Program-made: the position numbers and the translations under genes
The notes under the pieces: model-generated
Database searches by the model: none
The model's input: only the letters and a program-made list of their open reading frames with translations
What the model was told of the DNA's origin: nothing
Part shown: piece by piece, positions 8,121 through 15,204 of the stretch
How the letters are laid out: each line of letters starts with the position of its first letter
Position numbering within the stretch: position 1 is the stretch's first letter
Source of the DNA: Actinomycetes bacterium
GTDB lineage: Bacteria > Actinomycetota > Acidimicrobiia > Acidimicrobiales > RAAP-2
Length of the DNA stretch: 25,109 nucleotides
Direction: 5' to 3'
NCBI GenBank assembly: GCA_021850345.1
Contig: JAJZMN010000018.1
Span: 1 to 25,109 of the forward strand

Positions 8121-8681
8121 TTAGGGTTCCTGCGCTCGCGGATCCGCCTGCGCCGGCTCGGTCGGCGGCTGGGCCGACGACGAGCGGAGCTCGCTCTCGA
8201 GCTCTTCCATGCGCTTGGCGTTGCGCTGGAGGTTCTCTTCGAGCTCGGCCCGAAGCGACTGCAATTGCTCCATCTTCGCGTCGATCCGTTTGACGAGGTC
8301 GGTTCGGATCCCCATGACCTCTTCGAGCAGGCGGCGGCGCAGTGCCGGTTCCGCCGTGCCATGGAACTCGCTCTTCAGCGCACCGAGCCTGCGTTCGGAC
8401 TCGATGAAGGCGCGGACCTCTTCGAGCGCGAGGCCGAGCCCGTCGCGCAGCTCGAGAATGCGACGGAGCTGGTCCGCCGCGCTCGGGTCGTAGCGACGCT
8501 CGCCTCCCGCCGTGTAGACGGTCGGCTGGAAGATCCCACGCTCTTCGTAGTAACGGAGGGTGCGGGTCGACACGCCGGCTCGCGCCGCGACCTCGCCGAT
8601 GCGCAGTCCCGAGGTCGCCGCATCGTCGGACGGATCCGCATCGGCACTGCGTGCAGCCTTGGAACGTGCGCTCGTGGTCAA
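8121..8681 (-). CDS. MerR-family transcriptional regulator
   Basis: The 186-residue protein has an N-terminal winged-helix MerR domain at residues about 25-95 (LRIGEVAARAGVSTRTLRYY, then GGERRYDPSAADQLRRI), followed by a long charged coiled coil with QLQSLRAELEENLQRN near residues 130-165. It has no cysteine, so it is not a metal or redox sensor of the MerR/SoxR kind and more likely responds to an organic ligand. The start is TTG at 8681, preceded by GGGGGAGGGAAAA. An upstream in-frame ATG at 8810 would overlap the transporter gene and adds only low-complexity sequence. It lies between the MFS gene (43-nt gap) and the dioxygenase gene, so it probably controls this operon. Confidence 0.88.
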   Translation of the reverse strand: MTTSARSKAARSADADPSDDAATSGLRIGEVAARAGVSTRTLRYYEERGIFQPTVYTAGGERRYDPSAADQLRRILELRDGLGLALEEVRAFIESERRLGALKSEFHGTAEPALRRRLLEEVMGIRTDLVKRIDAKMEQLQSLRAELEENLQRNAKRMEELESELRSSSAQPPTEPAQADPRAQEP

Positions 8682-8724
8682 TTTTCCCTCCCCCTCTCGG
8701 CGGCCACAGCCAGCATGCCAGCTG

Positions 8725-10704
8725 TCACTGGGTGCGGGGCCCTTGTTGGACCGCGGCACGGGCCGGTCGCCGGCGGCGGCGTCCCGAAGCGCCGTTGCGC
8801 CGGTCGACATGGCGGTCACCGTCACCTGCGCGTGCGGACGTCCGCCCGTTTCCCTCTCCAGCCGACCCCTCGCCCGCAGCGCGCACCGAGAGCCCGTCGT
8901 GTGCGACGGCCGCGTACTGGGGCCCGGCCGCGCCAGGGCCGGCGACCGCCGCCGATTCGCTGGCAGGCTCGATGTGCACGTACTTGCCACCGCGCAGCCA
9001 GGACGCCACCGCGGCGATCAGGCAGGCGGCCGCCGCGAAGTCGAAGGCCTCTCGCAGGCCCGCCATGAACGGCGAGGCGATGAGGCGCGGGAAGAAGCTG
9101 CGTCCGGTGAGGAAGGCGGCCTTTGCGTGCGGCAGGTGCGCGAGCGACGGGCCGAGCAAGGTCTTGATCGGGTTGTATCCCAAGAAGGCCGCGAACAGCG
9201 CAGACGTCGGCGGCAGGTGAGAGACGCTCGCCGCAGCCGCCTTCGGCACGCCGTGCGCGGTGAGCCCGCCATAGAGCGCGCCCGGGAGGTGCGAGGAGAG
9301 CCCCACGATGATCAAGGTGAAGAAGATCCCGATCGAAAGGACCATGGCCGAATTCTGGAACGTCGCCGCCATGCCGGCACCCGCACCACGCTGGTCCGGG
9401 GGGAGGCTGTTCATGATGCCCGCCCGGTTCGGCGACGAGAAGAGGCCCATCGCGAGACCGTTCAGGAGCAAGAGCAGGGCGAACCAGATGTACGAGAAGT
9501 TCGCGGGCAGCACTTCGAGCAGCGCGAAGCTCGCAGCGGCGATCACCATCCCGCCCGTGGCGAACGGCCGGGCGCCGAAGTGGTCGGACAGGATCCCCGA
9601 GATCGGACCGGCGATCAGGAAACCTGCGGTGAGCGGCAGCATGTAGATGCCTGCCCACAGCGGGGTCGAGACGAAGTTGTAACCGTGCTGGGGGAGCCAC
9701 ATCCCCTGGAGCCAGATGATCAGGATGAACATGAGTCCGCCACGGCCGATGGCCGCGAGCAGCGCGGCACCGTTGCCGGCGACGAAGGCCCGGATGCGGA
9801 AGAGCGGCAGGCGGAACATCGGGTTCTTCACCTTGGTCTCGATCCACCCGAACAAGACGAGCATCGCCAGGCCGCCGCCGATCAGCCCGAGCACCTTCGG
9901 GCTCGTCCAACCCATCGTGCTCGTGCCGTAGGGCAGGATGCCGTAGGTGATGCCCGCGAGAAGGGCGACGAGCCCCACCGCGAAGGTGAGGTTGCCCCAC
10001 CAGTCGATGGACGACGGCGTGCGCACGCCCTTCTCGTGGAGGTTGAAGTAGGCCCACACGGTGCCGACGACCCCGATGGGCACCGAGATCAGGAACACGA
10101 GCCGCCAGTCGATCGGCCCGAGGATGCCGCCGAGCACGAGGCCGACGAAGCTGCCGGCGATCGCCGCCACCTGGTTCACCCCGAGCGCCAGCCCGCGTTG
10201 GTTCGGCGGAAAGGCGTCGGTGAGGATGGCCGAGGAGTTCGCGAACAGGAGCGCACCGCCGACGCCCTGAAGGATCCGCATCGCGACCAGCCACCAGGTG
10301 CCCGCCGTGCCGGTCATCCAGTCGATCGACAGGAGGATCGAAAAGATGGTGAAGACGGCAAATCCCAGGTTGTACATCTTGACGCGGCCGAACATGTCGC
10401 CGAGGCGGCCGAAGCTGACCACGAGCACCGCCGTCATCACCATGTAGCCCATGAGCAGCCAGAGAAACAGCTGGGTGTTGGAGGGTGCGAGAGGGTTCAG
10501 GTGCACGCCCCGGAAGATGTCCGGGAGCGAGATCAAGATGATGGAGGAGTTCACCATCACCAGCAGTGCGCCGAGCGTCGTGTTCGAGAGGGTCAGCCAC
10601 TTGCCCTTGTATCGGTCGCCGTCTGCTGCGTGGGCTCCCGCCTGCCCTGCGTGGTCCATCACGCCGCCCGGCGAAAGGGCCCGTCCCGATACTTCGCTCG
10701 TCAT
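8725..10704 (-). CDS. DHA2-type MFS transporter (14-TM)
   Basis: A 659-residue major facilitator with hydrophobic segments spanning residues about 37-570, consistent with the 14-TM DHA2 drug:proton antiporter group. The loop FGRLGDMFGRVKMYN is motif A, and SFVGLVLGGILGPIDWR sits in the motif C region of TM5. RILQGVGGALLFANSSAI is also typical. A hydrophilic tail of about 85 residues, very Arg/Gly-rich at the end, follows the last helix and is longer than usual. GAGGA lies about 5 nt before the ATG. As first gene of an operon with MerR and a ring-cleavage dioxygenase, it could export toxic phenolics or move the aromatic substrate. DHA2 members are mostly exporters, so efflux is the more cautious reading. 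Confidence 0.9.
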   Translation of the reverse strand: MTSEVSGRALSPGGVMDHAGQAGAHAADGDRYKGKWLTLSNTTLGALLVMVNSSIILISLPDIFRGVHLNPLAPSNTQLFLWLLMGYMVMTAVLVVSFGRLGDMFGRVKMYNLGFAVFTIFSILLSIDWMTGTAGTWWLVAMRILQGVGGALLFANSSAILTDAFPPNQRGLALGVNQVAAIAGSFVGLVLGGILGPIDWRLVFLISVPIGVVGTVWAYFNLHEKGVRTPSSIDWWGNLTFAVGLVALLAGITYGILPYGTSTMGWTSPKVLGLIGGGLAMLVLFGWIETKVKNPMFRLPLFRIRAFVAGNGAALLAAIGRGGLMFILIIWLQGMWLPQHGYNFVSTPLWAGIYMLPLTAGFLIAGPISGILSDHFGARPFATGGMVIAAASFALLEVLPANFSYIWFALLLLLNGLAMGLFSSPNRAGIMNSLPPDQRGAGAGMAATFQNSAMVLSIGIFFTLIIVGLSSHLPGALYGGLTAHGVPKAAAASVSHLPPTSALFAAFLGYNPIKTLLGPSLAHLPHAKAAFLTGRSFFPRLIASPFMAGLREAFDFAAAACLIAAVASWLRGGKYVHIEPASESAAVAGPGAAGPQYAAVAHDGLSVRAAGEGSAGEGNGRTSARAGDGDRHVDRRNGASGRRRRRPARAAVQQGPRTQ

Positions 10705-10730
10705 CGCCTTCCTCTTCTGCTTCTACCGCT

Positions 10731-10773
10731 CGTCTCGTCTTGGCGCTCTTCTGCCGCCCGTCTCGTCTTGGCG
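10731..10773. repeat. 15-bp direct repeat, two copies 28 bp apart
   Basis: CGTCTCGTCTTGGCG occurs at 10731-10745 and again at 10759-10773, with similar CT-rich sequence between. It lies in the leader between the candidate MerR-type promoter and the MFS start codon. Confidence 0.75.
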
Positions 10774-10830
10774 AGCGGCTTGGTGAGCGCCGTCGTGCGG
10801 GTCCGCCGTGGACACCGGCGCAGATTTTTC

Positions 10831-10859
10831 TTGACGTTGACGTTAGCGGCAGTGCCAAG
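10831..10859 (-). promoter_or_regulatory. Candidate MerR operator/promoter of the transporter-dioxygenase operon
   Basis: TTGACGTTGACGTTAG at 10831-10846 has an ACGT-N2-ACGT core, as in sites of some catabolic MerR regulators of the LiuR type (recalled family knowledge). On the minus strand a -35-like TTGGCA (10859-10854) is followed after 18-19 bp by a weak AT-rich -10 (TCAAGA/CAAGAA), which puts the dyad in the spacer, where MerR proteins usually bind. It is 127 bp upstream of the MFS start. Confidence 0.4.
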
Positions 10860-10874
10860 TATCCGCGCGCTCGG

Positions 10875-12389
10875 TCACCCGCCGAAGCGAGGGCGCCCGC
10901 CAGACGGGCGAGCGCCAGCTCGGTGGTCGGGCCCCAGCCCGGGACGCACAGGGAAGCTGGCGCGCACCGCGGTCCCCTGCCCGGGTGCGCTCTGGACGTC
11001 CAGCTGTCCGCCGAGCAGGTTGGCCCGCTCGGTCATGCCGACGATGCCCAGGTGCGCCCTCGAGTCGTCCTCGTCCGCGACGACGAACCCCACGCCGTCG
11101 TCGGCAACGCTCAGGCGCAGCAGGTCGGCCTCGAAGCAGAGCCGCACCTCCACGTGGCGCGCGGCGGCGTGGCGGACGGCATTTCGTACTGCCTCTTGAG
11201 CGATGCGGAAGGCCCCGAGCTCTGCCTCGGGCCACAGCCGGCGTGCCTCCCCCTCGACGAGAAGCTCGACGACGAGCCCGCTGTCGTCTTCCACGTCTGC
11301 AAGGAAGCTGGCGAGCGTGGGCACGAGGCCGAACTGATCGAGTGCCGGCGGTCGCAGGTCTCTTGCGACGGAGCGAAGCCGGGTGGCAGCCTGGAGGGAG
11401 CGGACACGGGCGTCCTCGAGGCCCGCCGCAACGGCGGTGGGCACCCCCGCGGACGCACTGAGCGCCTCGAGCCTCCTCGCCAGATGCAAAAGCAACTGGA
11501 GCGGCTCGTCGTGGAGCTCGCGCGCGAGGCGGCGACGCTGCTCCTCTTCGGCAGCGACCATGAGCGACCGTCGCCACGCCGCGCGCCGCGCCTCGCTGCG
11601 CTCCTCGGTGACGTCGCCGAAGACGAGCTGTGCCGCCGCGCCGTCGGCGTCCGGCAGCTCTACGAGGTCGACCCGGTAGTCACGCCCGTCTCGCAGGGTG
11701 ACGACCCGATCGTGCAGCATCTCGATCGTGTCGCCTTCTCCGACGAGTGCGCCGGCCGTCGCGCCGATCGCGCCGTCGCCGAACAGCGCCCTCGCGGCGG
11801 GGTTCGTAGCTCGCACCGACCCTCCGGCGTCGAGCACGAGGATCGGCGCTCGGTTCGCCTCGAAGAGCTGGCGATAGCCGGCTTCGGCGCGCAAGCGACC
11901 GAGCGTGGCGCGCTCGACACGCGCGTGCGACCGGCGCTCCGCCTCTATCCGCTGCCCGAAGAAGATGGCAACGGCGTCGACGAGCACCAGGTTCACGACA
12001 TCGGAGGGGGCGTGCCCCTGGTCGTGAGGGAGCACGAGGTCGGGGAGCCACAGCACGGTCCCGAAGAAGGCGGTCGCCGCCGACCCGCTCAGCCCGAAGC
12101 GGACGGCGGCATACCCGACCGGCACGATCAGCAAGGCGACTGGGATGCCACCGGGAAAGGCGCCGGTCTCGATCGAGGAGTGGAGATCGGTGAGCAGGTG
12201 CGCCCCGGCGAGGAGGAGGACGACTGCTTGGATCGCCCAGAAGCGTCGGTCGGCCAGCAGTGGGTGCAGCGAGCGACTCACGAGATCGGCGGGTCCGCCG
12301 GCGCGCTCGTCTGGGCTCTCGCCTGGGCTCTCGCCTGGACGTTCGCCGGGACCGACCCGAGCCGCGTCAGACGCCCGGCGTCTTGCCAT
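10875..12389 (-). CDS. NarL-partner sensor histidine kinase (HisKA_3) with N-terminal membrane domain and PAS
   Basis: The 504-residue protein has a Pro/Glu/Gly-rich N-terminus and four hydrophobic segments (about residues 50-70, 80-97, 101-117 and 129-145). Next come a PAS-like domain at about 170-264 (LFEANRAPILVLDAGGSVRATN), a HisKA_3 dimerisation domain with H-box ARELHDEPLQ (H293) and a HATPase_c domain (FRIAQEAVRNAVRHA N-box, VADDGVGF, GIVGMTERANLLGG). This is the NarX/LiaS/DegS layout. The start is ATG at 12389, overlapping the end of the response regulator gene by 23 nt, so the pair is co-translated. There is no recognisable periplasmic sensor, so the signal is probably membrane-derived or bound in the PAS domain. 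A 12-bp repeat encodes the GERPGESPGESPDER stretch in the N-terminal tail. Confidence 0.92.
   Translation of the reverse strand: MARRRASDAARVGPGERPGESPGESPDERAGGPADLVSRSLHPLLADRRFWAIQAVVLLLAGAHLLTDLHSSIETGAFPGGIPVALLIVPVGYAAVRFGLSGSAATAFFGTVLWLPDLVLPHDQGHAPSDVVNLVLVDAVAIFFGQRIEAERRSHARVERATLGRLRAEAGYRQLFEANRAPILVLDAGGSVRATNPAARALFGDGAIGATAGALVGEGDTIEMLHDRVVTLRDGRDYRVDLVELPDADGAAAQLVFGDVTEERSEARRAAWRRSLMVAAEEEQRRRLARELHDEPLQLLLHLARRLEALSASAGVPTAVAAGLEDARVRSLQAATRLRSVARDLRPPALDQFGLVPTLASFLADVEDDSGLVVELLVEGEARRLWPEAELGAFRIAQEAVRNAVRHAAARHVEVRLCFEADLLRLSVADDGVGFVVADEDDSRAHLGIVGMTERANLLGGQLDVQSAPGQGTAVRASFPVRPGLGPDHRAGARPSGGRPRFGG
12307..12354 (-). repeat. 12-bp in-frame repeat in histidine kinase N-terminus
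   Basis: Units beginning TCGTCTGGGCTC, TCGCCTGGGCTC, TCGCCTGGACGT and TCGCCGGGACCG encode a Gly-Glu-(Ser/Arg)-Pro type tetrapeptide repeat before the first membrane segment. It is in frame and probably a flexible linker. Confidence 0.8.
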
Positions 12390-13110
12390 CGTCACGGCGC
12401 AGCGAGCCAGATCGCAGCGCGTACGCGATCGCCTCGGCGCGCGACGCGGCGCCGAGCTTCGCGAGGACGTTGGAGACATGCGACTCCACGGTGCGCACCC
12501 CGAGACAGAGCTGCTTGGCGATCTCCTTGTTGGACCGACCCTCGGACAGCAAGGCGAGCACCTCTCCTTCCCTCGGCGTGAGGGCATCGGGGTCTCGGCG
12601 ATCGGACAGCGGCGCTCGCCGCCTGCGGCTGAGCCTCGACGACACCGTCCCGTCGAGGACGAACATGCCGCCAGCCACGAGGCGGACGGCGTCGAGCAGC
12701 TCCTTGCCCGAGGCCGTCTTCAGCAGATAGCCCCCGACGCCGATCTGGAGTGCCTCCGCGACGTAGGCCTGGTCGTCGTAGGCGCTCACCACGAGCACAC
12801 GGGTGGGCAGCCGACGGCGCGCGAGGTCCCTCGCGAGCTCGAGCCCGCTCGCGCCCGGCAGGTTGATGTCGACGAGGGCCACGTCGGGGGCGAGCCGGTC
12901 GACGAGCGCGACGCCTTCTTCGGCGGTGCCGCACTCGCCCACCACGTGCAAGTCGGGCGCGGACTCGAGCAGCTGCGCCGTGCCTTCGCGCACGAGCGCA
13001 TGGTCCTCGACGATGACGACGTCAACCGCGTCAGCTGCGCGGGCGTCGCGGCGCGCTTCACGGACGCGAGATCCCTCCGTGCCACCACTGAGCGGTTCGC
13101 CGCGTGGCAC
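12367..13110 (-). CDS. NarL/LuxR-family response regulator
   Basis: A receiver domain begins at VDVVIVEDHALVREG. It has acidic pair E35/D36, phosphoacceptor D81 in LVDINLPG, S109 and K131 in GYLLKTASG. It is followed by a LuxR-type HTH (LTPREGEVLALLSEG, NKEIAKQL, RTVESHVSNVLAKLG). Pairing with the overlapping histidine kinase gene downstream is clear from position. The start is uncertain. The frame is open to 13368, but sequence upstream of about 13110 is repeat-derived and not conserved in character. GTG at 13110 (247 residues) is the nearest in-frame start to the receiver domain, though its ribosome site is weak. Effector genes are unknown. Confidence 0.9.
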   Translation of the reverse strand: MPRGEPLSGGTEGSRVREARRDARAADAVDVVIVEDHALVREGTAQLLESAPDLHVVGECGTAEEGVALVDRLAPDVALVDINLPGASGLELARDLARRRLPTRVLVVSAYDDQAYVAEALQIGVGGYLLKTASGKELLDAVRLVAGGMFVLDGTVSSRLSRRRRAPLSDRRDPDALTPREGEVLALLSEGRSNKEIAKQLCLGVRTVESHVSNVLAKLGAASRAEAIAYALRSGSLRRDDGKTPGV

Positions 13111-13262
13111 CGTGGGAGCACGGAGGGGGACTCCGGGTACCCGGTCTCGCTCGACAAGCCCACGCGTCTGCCCTGGGATCGTTTCTCGGGGTGTGCGTGA
13201 CGCTCGCGGGGACGGGCTCACCGTTCGCCGTCCTCGTCCACGGCGCCATCTTCGACCTCGCC

Positions 13263-13352
13263 GGCATGCGGGGCTACCAGGGCATACGGGGCTACCAGGG
13301 CATGCGGGGCTACCAGGGCATGCGGGGCTACCAGGGCATACGGGGCTACCAG
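13263..13352. repeat. 18-bp tandem repeat, 5 copies
   Basis: Five perfect-length units of GGCATGCGGGGCTACCAG start at 13263, 13281, 13299, 13317 and 13335. The only variation is GCATGC versus GCATAC (copies 2 and 5). It lies about 150 bp upstream of the response regulator start chosen here and about 190 bp upstream of the Fe-S membrane protein gene. Confidence 0.95.
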
Positions 13353-13476
13353 GTGACGAGGGCCGCACCCGGCGTCGGCACGCCCTGGTGCCAGGAGAAC
13401 CTTCTCGGCTCCTCCAGTTCTTCCAGCTCTTCCAGCCGTGGAGCGGACGTCCATGCGACGAAGTCTACTTACTGAC

Positions 13477-13535
13477 TTGACGTAGTGTTCAAACGTGGTT
13501 AAATAAAAGTCAACTGTTGTGCTATAGGTAGGAGG
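13477..13535 (+). promoter_or_regulatory. Promoter and ribosome site of redox operon
   Basis: TTGACG (13477-13482) and an AT-rich -10 (TTAAAT/TAAATA at about 13499-13505), spaced 16-17 bp, lie in a stretch far more AT-rich than its surroundings. Short dyads are present: TTGA-N8-TCAA across the -35 region and CAAC-T-GTTG at 13511-13519. They are possible sites for the Rrf2 regulator encoded at the operon end, but they match no known Rrf2 consensus well. AGGAGG (13530-13535) lies 5 nt before the ATG. Confidence 0.5.
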
Positions 13536-13540
13536 GGCCG

Positions 13541-15175
13541 ATGGCCATCGACCTGCAAGACCGCAATGGCGCTGACGGCGCTGACGGCGCTGACGGCGCT
13601 GACGGCGCTCCTGGCACCGTACGTGCCGCCGGCGCTCCTGGCACCGCCGGCGTCCCCGCCGACCCGGTGTCGGCGGCAGTGCGGCTCGGCCCGCCCAGAC
13701 GAGCCGGGATCGAGGAGCGGTTCGCAGCCACGGACCCCGAGCCAGGGCTCGAGATCACGCGCAACCCGCGTGTCGCACGGCTCGTGCGGAACCGCTTGTT
13801 CCAATTCCTCCTCATCCTGCCCAACCAGATCGTCTTTTGGACCGTGATCTTCGTCGGCGTCTTGGGCACCGCGATCCCCGGTCTGAACTTCGGCGCCGCG
13901 ATCACCTGGTACGTCTGGTTCTGCCTCGTGTTCGTCATGATGGTGGTGGTCGGCCGGGCGTGGTGCGCCATGTGCCCCTTCGGCGGGTTTGCCGAGTGGA
14001 TCCAGCGACGCAGCTTCTGGCGCCGGACGCAGAAGACCCTCGGCCTCGGCCGCAAGTTCCCCGAACCCCTCGCGCGCCTCGGGTTCTTGATCCCGGTCGT
14101 GAGCTTCCTCGTGCTCACCTGGATCGAGGAGTTCTTCAACATCGCCGGTCCGGGCAACCCGGCCGACACCTCGTGGATGGTCGTGGGGATCGTCTCGTCC
14201 GCGCTCATCTTCTTCTTGGTCTTCGAACGGCGGACGTTCTGCCGCTACGTCTGCCCGCTCTCCACCTTGATCGGCACCGTCGGGTCCATGGGCTCGGTGG
14301 CGGGGTTCCGCACCAAGGACCGCGAGGTGTGCCTGTCGTGCCAGACGAAGGACTGCATGCGCGGCGGCGAGCACGGCTACGGCTGCCCGTGGTACACGTG
14401 GCCGGGGAGCGCGGACTCGAACCTTTCGTGTGGGCTGTGCTCGGAGTGCTTCAAGGCCTGCCCCGAGGGCAACGTGGGACTGTTCCTCCAGCGCCCGCTC
14501 ACGTCGGTGGTCGCCCCGCGCCGCCGCCGGGCAGACGTCGCGTGGGGCATCGCCCTTTTGTGGGGGCTCGTCCTCTTCCAGCAGATCAATGCCACCAGCG
14601 GCTACTTCGTCGTCGACAGCTGGTTGAACCGCTTCACGCTGGTGCCCCACTACCCGAACCCGATCGACTACCTGGGCATCATCGCCCTCCTCGGTCTGAT
14701 GACCGCGGGGGTCGCCTGGCTGATCTCCCGTGGCCTCGGCCGCCGGGACGTCGCCGAGACCTATCGAGACAGCTTCGTCGACCGGACGTCCAGGTTCCGG
14801 GCGTTCTTCGTGCCCATGGCATACGGGCTCATCCCGGTCGTGGGTGCCGACTACTTCGCCCGCCAGCTGCCGAAGTTCTTCAAGCACTCTGCTCGAGTGG
14901 TGCCCGCCGTCGCGCACATCGCCGGGTACATGTCGGCGAGGTCGTCGATCTACGGCTTCCACATCCTGTCCGACGGGGGGATCGTCTTCGTCCAGGTCGC
15001 GATCATCATCGCCGGCACCGCGGCATCGGTGTGGACCATGTGGCGGATCACCGGTCGGGAGCTGCTGCCGATCAGCCGGAACGCCATCGGCATCCGGATC
15101 GCGACGCTCGGCGTCGTCCTGTCATGCGGGGCTGCGGCGAGCGTGCTCTACGTCCTCATGCACGCGGCGAGCTGA
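13541..15175 (+). CDS. NapH/NosR-like polytopic 4Fe-4S membrane protein
   Basis: A 544-residue inner-membrane electron-transfer protein. N-terminal residues 10-25 are a Gly-Ala-Asp triplet repeat encoded by a 9-bp repeat, and the region to about 85 is soluble. Several hydrophobic helices follow (about 88-112, 120-139, 181-195, 211-228, 333-349, 375-395, 422-436, 480-500 and 518-540). Family motifs are CAMCP (C142/C145) and CRYVCP (C234/C238). A ferredoxin-like cysteine set follows: C264, C267, C272, C282, then C297-x2-C300-x2-C303-x3-C307-P. These resemble the NapH/NosR/CcoG group, which passes electrons across or along the membrane. No nosZ, napA or other terminal reductase lies in the window. 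The next gene, a ferredoxin-flavoprotein fusion 29 nt away, is the probable electron partner. Confidence 0.88.
   Translation: MAIDLQDRNGADGADGADGADGAPGTVRAAGAPGTAGVPADPVSAAVRLGPPRRAGIEERFAATDPEPGLEITRNPRVARLVRNRLFQFLLILPNQIVFWTVIFVGVLGTAIPGLNFGAAITWYVWFCLVFVMMVVVGRAWCAMCPFGGFAEWIQRRSFWRRTQKTLGLGRKFPEPLARLGFLIPVVSFLVLTWIEEFFNIAGPGNPADTSWMVVGIVSSALIFFLVFERRTFCRYVCPLSTLIGTVGSMGSVAGFRTKDREVCLSCQTKDCMRGGEHGYGCPWYTWPGSADSNLSCGLCSECFKACPEGNVGLFLQRPLTSVVAPRRRRADVAWGIALLWGLVLFQQINATSGYFVVDSWLNRFTLVPHYPNPIDYLGIIALLGLMTAGVAWLISRGLGRRDVAETYRDSFVDRTSRFRAFFVPMAYGLIPVVGADYFARQLPKFFKHSARVVPAVAHIAGYMSARSSIYGFHILSDGGIVFVQVAIIIAGTAASVWTMWRITGRELLPISRNAIGIRIATLGVVLSCGAAASVLYVLMHAAS
13568..13611 (+). repeat. 9-bp in-frame repeat encoding Gly-Ala-Asp triplets
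   Basis: GGCGCTGAC occurs four times from 13568, followed by GGCGCTCCT, and GGCGCTCCT recurs about 30 bp later. It encodes GADGADGADGADGAP near the N-terminus of the Fe-S membrane protein, before any membrane helix. Confidence 0.9.
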
Positions 15176-15204
15176 CGAGCCGCCGGACCAACGGGAGGAA
15201 CCTC

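Larger units (their letters stand above)
13111..13540. other. Intergenic region between response regulator and redox operon
   Basis: This 430-nt divergent gap holds the 18-bp tandem array (13263-13352), a short CTTCCAG-type repeat near 13400-13435 and, at its right end, an AT-rich promoter region for the Fe-S membrane protein. Open frames across the array in several frames give periodic Gly-rich peptides simply because the unit is 18 bp. I see no independent sign that any of them is a gene. Confidence 0.5.

Noticed and set aside
8560..11199. Very long plus-strand open frame (879 codons) opposite MerR, MFS and histidine kinase genes
   Set aside because: The translation is dominated by Arg/Glu/His/Asp and has no family motif, while the opposite strand encodes complete recognisable proteins.
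13104..13475. Collagen-like or GYQG-repeat protein on the plus strand
   Set aside because: The periodic peptides appear in several frames because the unit is 18 bp; no ribosome site or flanking domain supports any frame.
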